From assembly GCF_963259705.1 (NCBI RefSeq), contig NC_081841.1, positions 89,293,063 to 89,357,062 of the forward strand: DNA of 64,000 nucleotides, read 5' to 3'. This DNA is from Myotis daubentonii. Its lineage: Eukaryota; Chordata; Mammalia; Chiroptera; Vespertilionidae. A program made the position numbers and the translations under genes. Positions 1-10,477 of the stretch are shown in pieces. The notes beneath the pieces are model-generated. The model was not told the origin of the DNA. It did not search any database and saw only the letters and a program-made list of their open reading frames with translations. The stretch's first letter is position 1. Each line of letters begins with the position of its first letter.

Positions 1-49
1 CACTGAGAAGTCAGCGTAAATTCTATCCCCTTATTAATACCTTTCTGAT

Positions 50-260
50 CTTTCTGTCTAAAGCAACCCCTGGGTCATTTTCTTTCACATCATCTGGCTT
101 TGTTTTTATCATAATATTCATCATGGTCATCTAAAATGTTTTTACTTGTTTACTTGTGCTGATCTTTTTCACGGCTAAATTTCCAGGGCTCAAATAGTGC
201 CTAGCCCATAAAAAAAGTAAATGATATTTGGGAATGAATAAGCTCATGAATACATTAAGA
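50..260 (+). repeat. L2-like LINE 3' end relic
   Basis: The stretch follows the order of an L2 3' end: a TCATCT...ACTTGTTTACTTGT block, then a 'gtgcctag-cccata' block and an AATGAATAA-type tail. It is heavily diverged, so the call rests on word order only. Confidence 0.4.
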
Positions 261-699
261 AACTGAATCAATAAACATGCAAATGAGTTTGTGAATAAAA
301 GCATGAATAAATTAACTTTATTCTTTGACATTTATATTATCTTGATGATATCACTGCCAATATGAAATATTATGTATTACTAATCATGAATTATCCATCT
401 CTATAAATTTTATATGACATATATAAAATAATGATATCTGATAAGAATCAACCTTATAAACTTAGATGTATTTAGGCTAAGAAACACCTTGAAAATACTT
501 TTTCCCTCACTGCCGTAAGTCATAAGTAAATTTTAAAAACTTCTTGTTGCAATTAGTTATTTTATTCTTCTTATCTTCTCTTACCTCTACCTTTTACAAA
601 TCTCTAATGCTGGAAATTTTTTTTAAATTTTCTTCAAAAGCCAGGCTATCTGATGGGCAGTATTATAGAGTAATTAAAACCTCTTCAGATATTCTGAAT

Positions 700-1172
700 A
701 GTACTATATTTATTGAACAAATTGAATCCAAGTTAAAATTTTACTAAAAAGACTACTCCAGGCCCTAGTAGCTTCACTGATTAAGTCTACTATACATATA
801 AGAAAGAAAAATTACAAATTCAATGTAAATTCTACCAGATAATTACAGAGGGGGAAACCTTTCCAACTCTTTCAAGAGGAAAGTATTATTCTAACCTCAA
901 AATCAGGCAAAGATGTTATAAGAAAAGAAAACTATGGACCAATATCTCTAATTATCAAAGATACCAAAATTCCTAATAAAATGTTAGCAAATTGAATTGA
1001 AAATATATTAGAAGGATCATGGCAAAGAGGGGTTTATCTCAAAAGTGCAAGGTTAGTTTAATGCTTGAAAACAAATCAAGGTAATTCACTATATCAACAG
1101 ACTAAAAAAGAAAAATATATATAATATATGACTATCTCATTAGATATAGAAAAAACATTTGATGAAATTCAA
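700..1172 (+). repeat. Old L1 (L1M type) ORF2 fragment, RT region
   Basis: Conceptual translation with many breaks follows the L1 reverse transcriptase start: a PGP-x-x-FT block near 755, a [12 protein letters not shown] block near 925-950 and an IHYIN-like block near 1085. Stops and frameshifts are frequent, so it is a dead old copy. It continues after the VES insertion (1668) and after the Helitron (2054). Confidence 0.7.
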
Positions 1173-1184
1173 CATCTATTCTTT
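1173..1184. repeat. Target-site duplication of VES SINE (left copy)
   Basis: The 12 bases catctattcttt are repeated at 1401-1412 and bracket the VES element, marking L1-driven insertion into the old L1M. Confidence 0.75.
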
Positions 1185-1400
1185 TTTTTAATATATTTTA
1201 TTGATTTTTTACAGAGAGGAAGGGAGAGAGATAGAGAGTTAGAAACATCGATGAGAGAGAAATATTGATCAGCTGCCTCGTGCACATCTCCTACTGGGGA
1301 TGTGCCCGCAACCAAGGTACATGCCCTTGACCAGAATCAAACCTGGGACCCTTCAGTCCATAGGCTGACGCTCTATCCACTGAGCCAAACTGGTTTCAGC
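1185..1400 (-). repeat. VES SINE (tRNA-derived, vesper bat)
   Basis: Read on the minus strand it has the tRNA-like head (GTTTGGCTCAGTGGATAGAG-like), the 'ccagaatcaaacctgggaccc' box complement, the CAGCTGCCTC block and a GAGAGAGG/ATAGAGAG-rich body, ending in a T-rich tract on the plus strand (its A-tail). A 12-bp target duplication (1173-1184, 1401-1412) encloses it. VES is transcribed by RNA polymerase III and moved by L1 enzymes. Confidence 0.93.
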
Positions 1401-1448
1401 CATCTATTCTTTATTAAAACAAAAACAACACCAAAAAATTTCTCAGCC

Positions 1449-1667
1449 CAGCCAGTGCGGTTCACTGGTTGAGCATCAACCCATGAACCAGACCACTGTT
1501 TGATTCCTGGTCAAGGCATATGCCCAGATTGCGGGCTTGATCCCCAGTGTGGTGCATGCAAAAGGCAGCCGAACAATTATTCTTTCTCATCATTGATGTT
1601 TCTCTCTCTCTCTCCCTCTCCCTTCCTTCCTTTCTGAAATCAATAAAAAAATATTTTTAAAAAGCCA
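1449..1667 (+). repeat. VES SINE, older subfamily
   Basis: Plus-strand VES with head CCAGCCAGTGCGGTTCACTG, a B-box-like GTTTGATTCCTGGTCAAGG, the TGATGTTTCTCTC body and an AATCAATAAAAAAATATTTTT tail. The 'ggttgagcatcaacccatgaacc' head resembles the copy at 58868 and differs from the 'ggatagagcgtcg' type at 1185 and 36056, indicating a separate subfamily. Confidence 0.9.
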
Positions 1668-1795
1668 TTAAAGAAAATTGGATTTTATTTTAAAAGATGG
1701 AAACATTTAAACACACACACACCCCACAAACAACAAAACACAAAATTCCTCTCAGCAAACTTGAAATAGAAATGTTCTTAATTTAATAAAGGAGA
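1668..1795 (+). repeat. Old L1M ORF2 fragment, continued
   Basis: The text 'ctcagcaaacttgaaatagaa' and 'ataaaggaga' matches the L1 RT region downstream of the 700-1172 part. It is cut at A1795/T1796 by a Helitron and resumes at 2054. Confidence 0.7.
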
Positions 1796-2053
1796 TCTTA
1801 CCTAATAATAGACAAACATGTAAATTTACCATACCTTTGCTACGATAACCAGCCAATCAGGAGAGTATGCAAATTAACCCAGCAAAGATGGCGATTAATT
1901 TGCATACATAGACACGAAGTGGCAGAGCAAAGACTGAAGGCGGCTCCAGCCAGAGTGAAGGCCTGGGTCCCGGGTGCCTGAGGAAAACAGGTGCTGGCAG
2001 CCAGGGGAAGGGAAAGCCTATTGCACGTATCTCTTCGTGCAGCAGGCCTCTAG
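1796..2053 (+). mobile_element. Non-autonomous Helitron (HeliBat type)
   Basis: Starts TCTTACCTAATAATAG after a host A and ends GGCCTCTAG before a host T. The 3' hairpin GCACG...CGTGC lies just upstream of CTAG. The body carries the family words CCAATCAG, TATGCAAATTAA and AAGATGGCG. Removing it rejoins the L1M reading exactly (ggaga + tctataacaaa), so insertion was precise with no target duplication, as expected for a Helitron. It carries no gene. Confidence 0.92.
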
Positions 2054-2560
2054 TCTATAACAAACTTAAACCTAACATCATTCTTGATTGTGAAACATTG
2101 AACTTACTTCCCAATATCAGAAACAAGGCAAGGACATCCATTTCGACCAATCCTGTTCAACACTGTACTGGCAGTTTTAGCCAGAGCAATACGCGAGGAA
2201 AAGAAATAAGAAGACGTCAGGAATAAGATGCTTTAAAGCAGCATGATATTAGCATGAGTTTAGACAAGTAACTCAATATGAAAAAAGTAGGGTCCAGAAA
2301 TAGACCTTCATATACATGGCCATTTTAATTTTCAACAAAGGAGAGAAGAATATTCAGTGGGGAAAAACTACCTTTTCTACAGGTGATAGTGGACCACTTA
2401 GAGCTCCATATGCAATAATAATAATAACATTTGATCCATACATTACACAATACACAAAAATTAACTCTACATGGATCATAGACCTAAATGTGAAATCAAA
2501 AACTATAAAATCCTAGGAAAAATATTTAAAAAATATTTATGACCTTGGCGTAAGTGTTTA
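2054..2560 (+). repeat. Old L1M ORF2 fragment, RT to C-terminal part
   Basis: Continues the L1 frame after the Helitron: a GTRQGCP/FN-like block near 2120-2160, then a skip to the C-terminal region at 2310-2515, where a broken frame gives ILIFNKGEKNIQWGKTTF and TKINSTWIIDLNV. A large internal deletion separates the two parts. Confidence 0.65.
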
Positions 2561-3520
2561 AGAGGGAAAACATCCCAGCAATTATGGTTCCTACGTTTTA
2601 GTGGGGAGTTTAAGATGGGGTCAATAAGTCCTTTTCTAATAAAATAAAGTTACAATTTTTAATAACTCATAAAAGTAAATCATTCGAAATATTTGGGTTT
2701 AGTTTTAATAAGGATTCTGCTCTAAAGTTGATAAGTAAGTACCTTCTAATTTTTAAAAAATGTTCTGTTAGCATCATTTGACTAAAGTCAGTTGTGCATA
2801 TATTAAAGAAGGGAAAGAAAGATATAGATCCAATTTATTGAGCAAAATAATGTCTATTGTTTTCTAACTGATTTTGTTTACATCGTTTTTTTCATCTCTG
2901 CTGTTTACAATCATTGGAAATCCTGGCTATTTCTCTACTTATATTCATGAAAAGGTCCCTTCAGCTTACAGCGTTTCCCGGTGGTAACCAGAACAGCTAG
3001 GAAACCTGCTGTCCAACAATGTTCCATGGGAAAACACAGAGACACTTGGTTTTCTAAAGCTCTACTAAGGAAGGCACTATTGAGAGGGACACCAACATCA
3101 CTGAGAAGCTTGCCATCTGGTGGTAGAAGATGCTGTTACAGGATAGATATAGATGGGAAATAAGATCTCAACATAATAGAGACCAGCTGATGGTGTTTAA
3201 CTCTGGAAAGGCAGGTGGCAACAATTATAGAAATAAGCAACAACGCCTGAATGGCAGCCAGAAAATTGGAGTGGTGCTGACCTAGAGAGATATGGGGATG
3301 GTTATATCGAACACAGTGCCCTAGAAGCAAGATGGATGGACAACCTACAAGGTTTTTGCTCAATCTATACAATCAAAATAATTCAAGAACAGATGGTCAG
3401 GAAGCTGAGGACATTCACTCCAATAAAATGTATGGCCCCTTGCTACTAGATTTTAGACCCAGACCCAGTCACTAAGGGAGAGGCCAGGTGCTCAGGAGGA
3501 GAACTCTGTAACACCATTAC
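2561..3520. other. No recognised feature
   Basis: AT-rich then mixed sequence. I see no repeat family, RNA gene or credible exon. Open frames here are short and on both strands. Confidence 0.5.
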
Positions 3521-3529
3521 AGGTATATA

Positions 3530-4180
3530 TTATAATTATTTAATTGGTCTTTCTCCAAAGTAAAACATGGTCATTTACACAGGTAGCTACATTGGGAAAA
3601 GAAGAATTACTCAGACTACTCAGACATTTGAAAATATCAAACACAGAATCTGAGTTGATACTGATATTTGGGACCTTGGAAACATAATGATGCCTCTGTT
3701 AGAATGGGACCAACAACATAATTCTGGTCTAGGTTTAGCTCACCAGTTGGACCATTGAGATCATGTATCTACCCAGTGGTTATTTCCCCAGCCATCTAAT
3801 GAATAATTAGAATGGGCATACTTTCTAGTTGGCAGAACTGATGCATTAGTTTTGTGGTCCATGAGGTAAGAGCTATCAGAATGGAGAAAGCTAAGAGGAA
3901 GACCCTGAAAATCCCCCTCCTCAACCTGGCTAAAATACCAAATGCAAAATGATATTATATCCTGGGCTTTGGCAGAGATGGGTACCTCCCTTAAATAAGT
4001 AAATGATGCAGAGGTGATCGTGCTAATGTTATCTCCAAAAATAGTCTGGTCCCTACAAAAATATAGATCGATGTTAGTGGATTAAAATAGATCACTTCAA
4101 AGTCTTCCAAGTAGTTGCTGCTGTTAAAGATATGGTGAAGATTACCAAAACAGATTAAAACTCTCTTAGTATATGGTATG
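3530..4180 (+). pseudogene. Decayed ERV-L-like pro-pol remnant
   Basis: An ancient endogenous retrovirus relic on the plus strand, with no intact frame. The word order follows ERV-L class pol: a protease-like segment near 3645-3685, a 'gtggttatttcccca' then 'aattagaatgggcatact' segment at 3776-3820, a 'tgggctttggcagag' block at 3963-3978, and the RT entry 'tggtccctaca...gttagtggatta' at 4045-4085. Numerous stops and indels show it has been inactive for a very long time. No LTR is attached. The call is from resemblance to the family only. Confidence 0.5.
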
Positions 4181-4307
4181 TAGCCTTCTATTTGGCAAAT
4201 GCATCTTTTTTTTTTTCCTAATTGGGAATCAGGATCAGAAGCAGAATTAGAAGCAGATTGCCTTCCTATATATTGGGCAACATTTTGCTAACTCTTCTAC
4301 ATTTAAA

Positions 4308-4448
4308 AAGTATATATTTTTATTGATTTCAGAGAGGAAAGGAGAGGCAGAGAGAGATAGAAACATCAATGATGAGAGAGATTCATTGATTGGCTGCCTC
4401 CTGCATGCCCCCAACTTGGGATCAAGCCCACAACCCAGGCATGTGCCC
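4308..4448 (-). repeat. VES SINE, missing its tRNA head
   Basis: Minus-strand VES body (TTTTTATTGATTTCAGAGAGG, AAACATCAATGATGAGAGAG, GGCTGCCTCCTGCATGCCC) that stops at 'aggcatgtgcccc', so the promoter half is lost. The break coincides with where the neighbouring L1 begins in the middle of its RT domain, suggesting one deletion removed both. Confidence 0.85.
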
Positions 4449-4808
4449 CATCAGAAATTTGATGGTCTTTAGGGTGTTCTAGGTACAATATCGTCATCTG
4501 CAAATAATGACAATTTTACTTCCTCCTTTCTAATTTGGATGTATTTTATTTTTTCTACTTCTCTGATTGCTATGGCTAAGACTTCCAGTACTATGTTGAA
4601 TAAAGGTGGTGAAAAAAAGACCACCTGTCTTGTTCCTGTTCTTAGGGAAAATGGTTTTAATTTTTGCCCATTGAGTATGATGTTGGGTGTAGCTTTGTCA
4701 TATATGGCCTTTATTATGTTGAGGTATGAACCCTCTATTACCACTTTGATGAGATCTAACAAAAACGGATGTTGGGTTTTGTCGAATGTCTTTTCTGTGT
4801 CTATTGAT

Positions 4809-5010
4809 AGGGGTCCTCAAACTACGGCCCGTGGGCCACATGCAAATACAAATATTGTATTTGTTCCCATTTTGTTTTTTTACCTCAAAATAAGATGTGT
4901 GCAGTGTGCATAGGAATTTGTTCATAGTTTTTTTTAAAACTATAGTCCGGCCCTCCAACGGTCTGAGGGACAGTGAACTGGCCCCCTGTTTAAAAAGTTT
5001 GAGGACCCCT
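4809..5010. mobile_element. Non-autonomous hAT element
   Basis: Inverted ends AGGGGTCCTCAAACT (4809) and AGTTTGAGGACCCCT (5010) flank 202 bp with no coding potential. Flanks tattgat and aattgat approximate a hAT target duplication. Comparison with the L1 at about 42605-42630 shows it sits inside the L1 text 'catcaattgatatga'. Confidence 0.85.
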
Positions 5011-5792
5011 AATTGATATGATCAAGCGATTTTGTCTTTCAGTTTATTTATGTGATGTATCACATTTATTGATTTGCAAATATTGTACCAGCCTTGCATC
5101 CTCAGACTAAATGCCACTTGATCCTGGTGTATGATCTTTTTAAAGTATTGCTGGATCCGATTTGCTAATATTTTGTTGAGGATTTTAGCAGGGCTTTTGT
5201 GTGCTGGGAGGGTTTTTTGTTTTGTTTTTTATCACTACTTCAATTTCACCAGTAGTTCAGTTTTTTTGATTCTTTCTATTCAGGTTTGGAATATTGTATT
5301 TTTCTAGGAATTTGTCCATTTTGTCCAGGTTGTCCCACTTGTTGAGACATAGTTGTTCAAAGTGTTTTCTTACAACCTTTGTATTTCTGTATTGTCAGTT
5401 GCTACATCTGCTTCTTTTCTGATTTTATTTATCTGGGTCCTCTCTCTTTGTTTCTTGGTGAGTCCTACTAAGGGTTCATCAATCTTACTTATCTTTTCAA
5501 AGAACCAGCTCTTGGTTTCATTGATTATTTCTTTGTTTGTTTTAGTGTCTATGTCATTTATTTCCACTCTGATCTTTATTACTTCCTTCTACTTAATCTA
5601 GGCTTTTCTTTTTGTTTTCTTTCAAATTATTTAAATTGTTGAGCTAGACAGTTTATTAGAAATTGTTCTTCTTTCTTCTGTAGGCCTGCAGTGCTTGAAC
5701 TTCCCTTTCAAGATTGCTTTTGCTGTGTTCCATAGATTTGGGATTGTTGTGTGTTGATTTTCATTTTTTCCAGGAAGTTTTTTATTTCTTCT

Positions 5793-6471
5793 CTAGGGGC
5801 CCAGTGCACGAATTCATGCACCTTGAAAGGAATTGTGGGCTGTGAAGCTGCAGTGGGCACAGGGGCAGATCTCAGCTCATACTCCACACCCCCGCCCGGC
5901 CCCTCCTGCCGCAGCCCCAGTCCCTTGTCTTCTGGAAACCCTGCTCCCACCACCACTGGTGCTGGCTCCACTCGCACCCACTGATGGCACAGTGATTAGG
6001 GCCAGCGCCATCAGTGGGTGGAGTGGGGCCAGCGCTGTCAGCGGGTGTGAATGGTAGCTGCTGCCCTGATCGCCCCTCTGGAGCAGGGGGAGGTGGAGAA
6101 GACCTGAGGGGTGATCGGGGCTGGCAGCTGCAGCTTGCACCCACTGACGGCACTGAGCAATTGGGGCTGGCTCCAGGCGCCAGCAGCAAGTGCAAGAGGG
6201 ACCGGCGCCAGCAGCAGGTGTGAGTGCTGGGAGGGACCACAGCATGCAGGAGCAAAGAATTTTCAGTAACCACCAGAGGCTCACCCCGATGACAGCAACC
6301 AGCACACTGCTTGGTCTGGCATCCCTGCTCACCTGCTCCACCATCCCACTGCAGCCGATGCCCACCATGTTCTGTGCATGTCCCCTGGTGGTCAGCACAT
6401 GTCATAGCGAACAGTTGTTCGGTTGTTCCACTGTTTGGTCTATTTGCATATTAGCCTTTTATTACTTAGGA
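5793..6471 (-). mobile_element. Non-autonomous Helitron
   Basis: Minus orientation. The 3' end CTAG is at 5793-5796 with hairpin GTGCATGAATTCGTGCAC; the 5' end TCCTAAGTAATAAAAGG lies at 6471. It splits L1 text that is continuous in the copy near 43610 (atttcttct / tgatctcattgg). The middle is GC-rich with overlapping open frames of 70-177 codons in several registers and no recognisable protein, so I treat it as non-coding. It shares internal words with the plus-strand copy at 30617. Confidence 0.88.
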
Positions 6472-7270
6472 TGATCTCATTGGTAACCCATTCATTATTT
6501 AACAACATGCTATTCAACTTCCATGTGACTGAATATTTTGGAGTGTTTTTATTGAAATTTATCTCTAGTTTCATGCCATTTTTATCAGAGATGATGTTCG
6601 ATATGATTTCAATCTCCTTGAATTTGTAGAGAATTAGTTTCTGTCCTAACATTTGGTCTATCTTTGAGAATGATCCAGTTGCACTTGAGAAGAATGTATA
6701 TGCTAAAGCTTTGTGGTGAAAAGTTTTGTAAAATATCAATTAAATCCATTTGGTCTAGATTTTGTTTAGGCCACTTTTCCTTGTTGTTTTTTTTTTGTCT
6801 AGAAGATCTATGCAGTGATGTCAGTGGGGTGTTAAAGTCCCCTACTATGATTGTATTGCTGTCAATCTCTCCCTTTAAGTCCTCCAGAGGTTTTTTTTTT
6901 ATATATTTAGGTGCTCCTATATTGGGTGCATATATGTTTACCAGGGTTATATCCTCTTTCTGTAGTAATCCCTTTAGTATTATGAAGTGGCCTTCATTAT
7001 CTCTTGTTATGGTCTTCATTTTGAAGTCTATTTAGGCAGATATTTCTACCCCAGCATTTATTTCATTTGCATGGGAAACTTTTTCCCCATCCCTTCACCT
7101 TCATCCTGTGTGAGTCTTATTCTGATGTGTGTCTCCTGTAGACAGCATATAATTGGGTTATGTTTTTGTATCAATTTAGCTACTCTATGTATTTTTATTG
7201 GAGCATTTAAGCCATTTAAATTTAAGTTTATTATTGATAGGTACTTATTTGTTGCCATTTTTATTCTTTA

Positions 7271-7680
7271 CTAGAGGCCCAGTGCACAAATTCATGCACC
7301 AGTGGGGCCCCTCAGGCTGGCCTGCAGGATAGGGCTGAAACTGGCTCTCCAACATCCCCTGAGGAGTCCTGGATTACAAGAGGGTGCAGGCCAGCCCATG
7401 GGACCCCACTGGTGCATGAACAGGGCTGGGAAGGGCAAGGGAGGTTAGCCAGACAGGGAGAAACCACAGGAGGGCTCCGGGGTGTATCCAGCCCATCTTG
7501 TTCAGTCCCGATCCACCAGACCCCAGCAGTAAGCTAACCTACCAGTTGGAGCGCCTGTCCCCTGGTGATCAGTGCAAATAATAGTGAGCAGTTGAGCAGT
7601 CTTAGCATATTACACTTTGATTGGTTGAATGGATGACCAGACACCAGACACTTAGCATATTAGGCTTTTATTATATAGGA
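7271..7680 (-). mobile_element. Non-autonomous Helitron with internal inverted arms
   Basis: CTAG at 7271-7274 is preceded by A on plus (T after CTAG on minus); the 5' end TCCTATATAATAAAAGCC is at 7680. Near the 3' end the segment 'caccagtggggcccctcaggctggcctg' (about 7300-7327) is answered in inverse by 'ggccagcccatgggaccccactggtg' (about 7391-7416), giving a large subterminal fold. It lies in the spacer between L1 ORF2 and ORF1. Confidence 0.9.
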
Positions 7681-7682
7681 TA

Positions 7683-7683
7683 C

Positions 7684-7750
<67 letters not shown>
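7683..7750. repeat. (TC)n then (TA)n microsatellite
   Basis: About 24 bases of TC repeat run into about 42 bases of TA repeat, lying between two Helitrons in the L1 spacer. Confidence 0.97.
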
Positions 7751-7753
<3 letters not shown>

Positions 7754-8190
7754 TACCTAATAAAAGAGAAACATGGTAATTAGCCGTACATCCGCTATCC
7801 TTCCCATTGGCTAATCAGGGTGATATGCAAATTAACTGCCAGCCAAGATGGCGGCCGGCAGCCAGGCAGCTTGAAGCAAACATGAGGCTTGCTTGCTTCA
7901 GTGACGGAGGACTCCAACGTTCCCTGCCTGCCGCTGCCGGTCTCTGAGCTTGCAGTTTGAAACATTGTTACAAATATAGAAGCTAAACAAAACCCCAGAA
8001 ACCTGCTTTCAGCCAGCTGGGATCTCAGAGCTGGAGTTGAAAGAGTGTTTCGATTATAGAACCCAAACAAACCAGATACTTGCTTTCAGCAGTGGAGGCC
8101 TAAGAGCTGGAGCCAAGCCTCAGAGCTAAAGCTGGCCCAGAATAAAAAAATGAAGAAGAAAAAAAGGAGCGGTTGGGAGCTTCAGTCACC

Positions 8191-8590
8191 TGCCAGCCTG
8201 AAAACAGCCCTCAGCCCCTCACCCAGACTGGCCAGGCACCCCAGTGGGGACCCCCACCCTGAAGGGTGTGTGACCAGCTGCAAACAGCCATCATCCCCTC
8301 ATCCAGGCTGGCCAGGCACCCCAGTGGGGACCCCCACCCTGAAAGGTGTGTGACCAGCTGCAAACAGCCATCATCCCCTCACCCAGGCTGGCCAGGCACC
8401 CCAGTGGGGACCCCCACACTGAAGGGTGTGTGACCAGCTGCAAACAGCCATCATCCCCTCACCCAGGCTGGCCAGGCACCCCAGTGGGGACCCCAACCCT
8501 GAAAGGTGTGTGACCAGCTGCAAACAGCCATCATCCCCTCACCCAGGCTGTCCAGGCACACCAGTGGGGACCCCCACCCTGATCCGGGAT
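8191..8590 (+). repeat. 80-bp tandem repeat (about 5 units) in Helitron A
   Basis: The word TGACCAGCTG recurs at 8271, 8351, 8431 and 8511, an exact 80-bp period, with only scattered substitutions. Other Helitrons of the family (12951-13090, 19080-19220, 47270-47340) hold one or two units, so the array expanded in this copy. Confidence 0.95.
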
Positions 8591-8689
8591 ACCCTTCAGG
8601 GCAAACCAGTCAGCCCCCACCCGTGCAACAGGCCTCTACCCTATATAGTAAAAGGGTAATATGCCTCCCAGCACCGGGATCAGCGGAGC

Positions 8690-9270
8690 TGTGAGGCCTC
8701 CCGGCACCAGGATGAGCGTGACAGGGGGTAGCACCCAAACCCCCTGATTACCCTGCGGCTCTGTGTGTGACAGGGTGCAGTGCCCCAACCCCCCGCCACA
8801 GGCTCTGCTCTGTGTGTGATGGGGTAGAGCCATAACCTCCCCATCGGCCCTGCCCTGAGTGTGACAGTGGCGGCGTCCCAACCCCCTGATCGGCCCTGCT
8901 CTGTGGGTGTTAGAGGGTGACGCCCCAACTGCCCCCCACAGGCCCTGTTCTGTGTGTGACAGGGTAGAGCCATAACCTCCCCATAAGCCCTGCCTGGAGT
9001 GTGACATGGTACAGCGACCCAACCCCCTGATCGGCCCTGCTCTGTGTGTGACAGGGGGGAGCTCCTCAACCCCCCGATCAGCCCTGCTCTGTGCGTGACA
9101 GCGGGGAGCTCCCCAAACCCCTGATGGGCCCTGCTCTGTGCATGACAGGGGGCGGTGCCCCGACCCCCCAATCGGCCCGACCCTAAGCATGACTGAGGGT
9201 GGCATTGCAACCTCCCGATCCGCCCTGCTCTGTGCATCACAGGGGGCGGCGCCCCAACTCCCTAGTCAGC
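8690..9270 (+). repeat. G/C-rich minisatellite (about 47-60 bp units) in Helitron A
   Basis: Repeated units of the form GGCCCTGCTCTGTGTGTGAC then AGGG...CCCCAACCCCC. The unit length is irregular because of small indels. Related arrays lie at 13180-13830, 46600-47130 and 47960-48580, always in the unit starting TCCTATATAGTAAAAGGG. Confidence 0.92.
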
Positions 9271-9533
9271 CTTGCTCTGAGCCCTACCAAGGGCTGCACC
9301 TAGGGATTGGGCCTGCCCTCTGCCACCCGGGAGCAGGCCTAAGCCAGCAGGTCGTTATCTCCCTAGGGGTCCCAGACTGTGAGAGCGCACAGGCCGTGCT
9401 GACGAACCCCTTCTCCCCCCTGAGTGGACAAATTTTTGTGCACCGGGCCTCTAGTATATATATATTTCTTCTTCTTACAACAGTCTCTTTAGCATTTCTT
9501 GCAGTTCTGGTTTGTGATAATAAACTCCTTTAG

Positions 9534-9566
<33 letters not shown>

Positions 9567-9688
9567 GTCTGTGAAGCTCTTTCTTTCACCTTCACATTTT
9601 AATGATAGCCTTGATGGATATAGTAGTCTTGGATTCAGTCCCTTGCTTTTCATTACTTTGTATACTTCTTGCCACTCCCTTCTGGCCT

Positions 9689-10477
9689 TGCCGGGGTCCA
9701 ACCCCAGCAGGTCCAGGGGTTCCCAAAGGTGTGGACGGAGTCGGCGAAGAAGGAAGGACACGGAGACAGCGTTCAGTTGATCAGCAGCCTAGCCAGGATC
9801 TCCAGCCAGGATCTCCAGCCAAGTTCTGGTCTCGATCTCCAGAGAGGTTCTGCTCAGGTTCTCCAGTCAGGTTCAGTCACCAGGTTCTAGTCAGGCTCTC
9901 CTGCCAGTCTCCGCAGTCAGGTTCAGTCCAGGATCCCCTGCCATGCTCTCTCACCAGGCTCCGCCTCCAGGCTCCGAGGCCAGTCCCTGTCCAGGATCCT
10001 CCGGCATGCTCTCGCCAGCGAAGTTCTTCTGTCTCTAGAGAACGTTCTGTGTAGGTTCTGTGCCTAGGCTCTGTCTCTCTTGGTCCTGTCTTCCAAGCCC
10101 TGTGTTCTCAGTTCTGTGTCTGAAGTTCTGTCTCTTGCTGTCTTGTTACATCTGTATTTATACCAGTTCATTTTAATCCTGTCAATCTCTATTACAAAGG
10201 TTAGGGCGTTTCTTATCTCCATTCCAGGGAGTAAAGATTATGTAGCTTAAGCATGATTGTTTGTAGTTAAATTGATTAACTACCCGCCTGGCACTTAGTT
10301 AAGGAGTTTCATCCCCTCCCTAACTTCAGGGAAAAATCCCTACCTGGGGAAACAACCTTTCTCGGAGAGGTGACCTTGGTTAAAACACAGCGCCAAGAAG
10401 GTGAGCAAACATATTAAGAACAGTATTCCATATATGCCAGGTCCCTTGAAACAGCAAGGATGGACCGGCTCCCGGCA
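9689..10477 (-). mobile_element. Solo LTR, class II (ERVK-like)
   Basis: Ends are TGCCGGGGTCC (9689) and GGCTCCCGGCA (10477), a TG...CA pair with inverted terminal bases. Exact 6-bp target duplication tggcct (9683-9688 and 10478-10483), as in class II endogenous retroviruses; removing the LTR restores L1 ORF1 text. On the minus strand a TATAAATA box lies at about 10153-10160, setting orientation. Downstream of it is a run of AGGATCTCCAGCC-type short repeats (9795-9960). No internal viral genes remain, so it is the product of LTR-LTR recombination. Confidence 0.85.

Larger units (their letters stand above)
4469..7258 (-). pseudogene. L1 ORF2 remnant (endonuclease and RT), interrupted
   Basis: On the minus strand the frame begins near 7258 with MATNKYLSIINLNLNGLN, the standard L1 ORF2 N-terminus, then LQETHI and VNIYAPNIGAPKYIKK (endonuclease). 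RT parts lie at 5567-4469, including SLFADDD in place of the YADD/FADD active-site motif near 4490. Frameshifts and stops occur throughout, and a hAT (4809-5010) and a Helitron (5793-6471) interrupt it. Everything after the active site is missing. Non-functional. Confidence 0.85.
7751..9454 (+). mobile_element. Composite Helitron A (two units fused head to tail)
   Basis: Starts TCCTACCTAATAAAAGAG at 7751 after A and ends GGCCTCTAG at 9454 before T, with a 3' hairpin around 9427-9442 (GGACAAATTTTTGTGCACC). At 8638/8639 a former 3' end (AGGCCTCTA) is joined directly to a second 5' end (CCCTATATAGTAAAAGGG). Unit 1 (7751-8638) holds an 80-bp VNTR; unit 2 (8639-9454) holds a G-rich minisatellite. 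Long open frames here are repeat artefacts. Sits in the ORF2-ORF1 spacer of the old L1. Confidence 0.92.

Noticed and set aside
1185..1400. tRNA gene (A/B box-like sequence in VES elements)
   Set aside because: The tRNA-like head is the SINE promoter; there is no cloverleaf with anticodon stem and acceptor pairing.
2316..2516. Small plus-strand open frame that could look like a gene
   Set aside because: Its peptide is the L1 ORF2 C-terminal region (FNKGEKNIQWGK, YTKINSTWI), part of the old L1M.
5872..6405. Open frames of 173 and 177 codons inside the Helitron at 5793-6471 (possible captured gene)
   Set aside because: Several frames on both strands are open at once, composition follows GC bias, no domain is recognisable, and the related Helitron at 30617 does not keep the frame.
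8191..8590. Regularly spaced repeats resembling a CRISPR array
   Set aside because: Units are contiguous 80-bp copies with no variable spacers, in a vertebrate Helitron.
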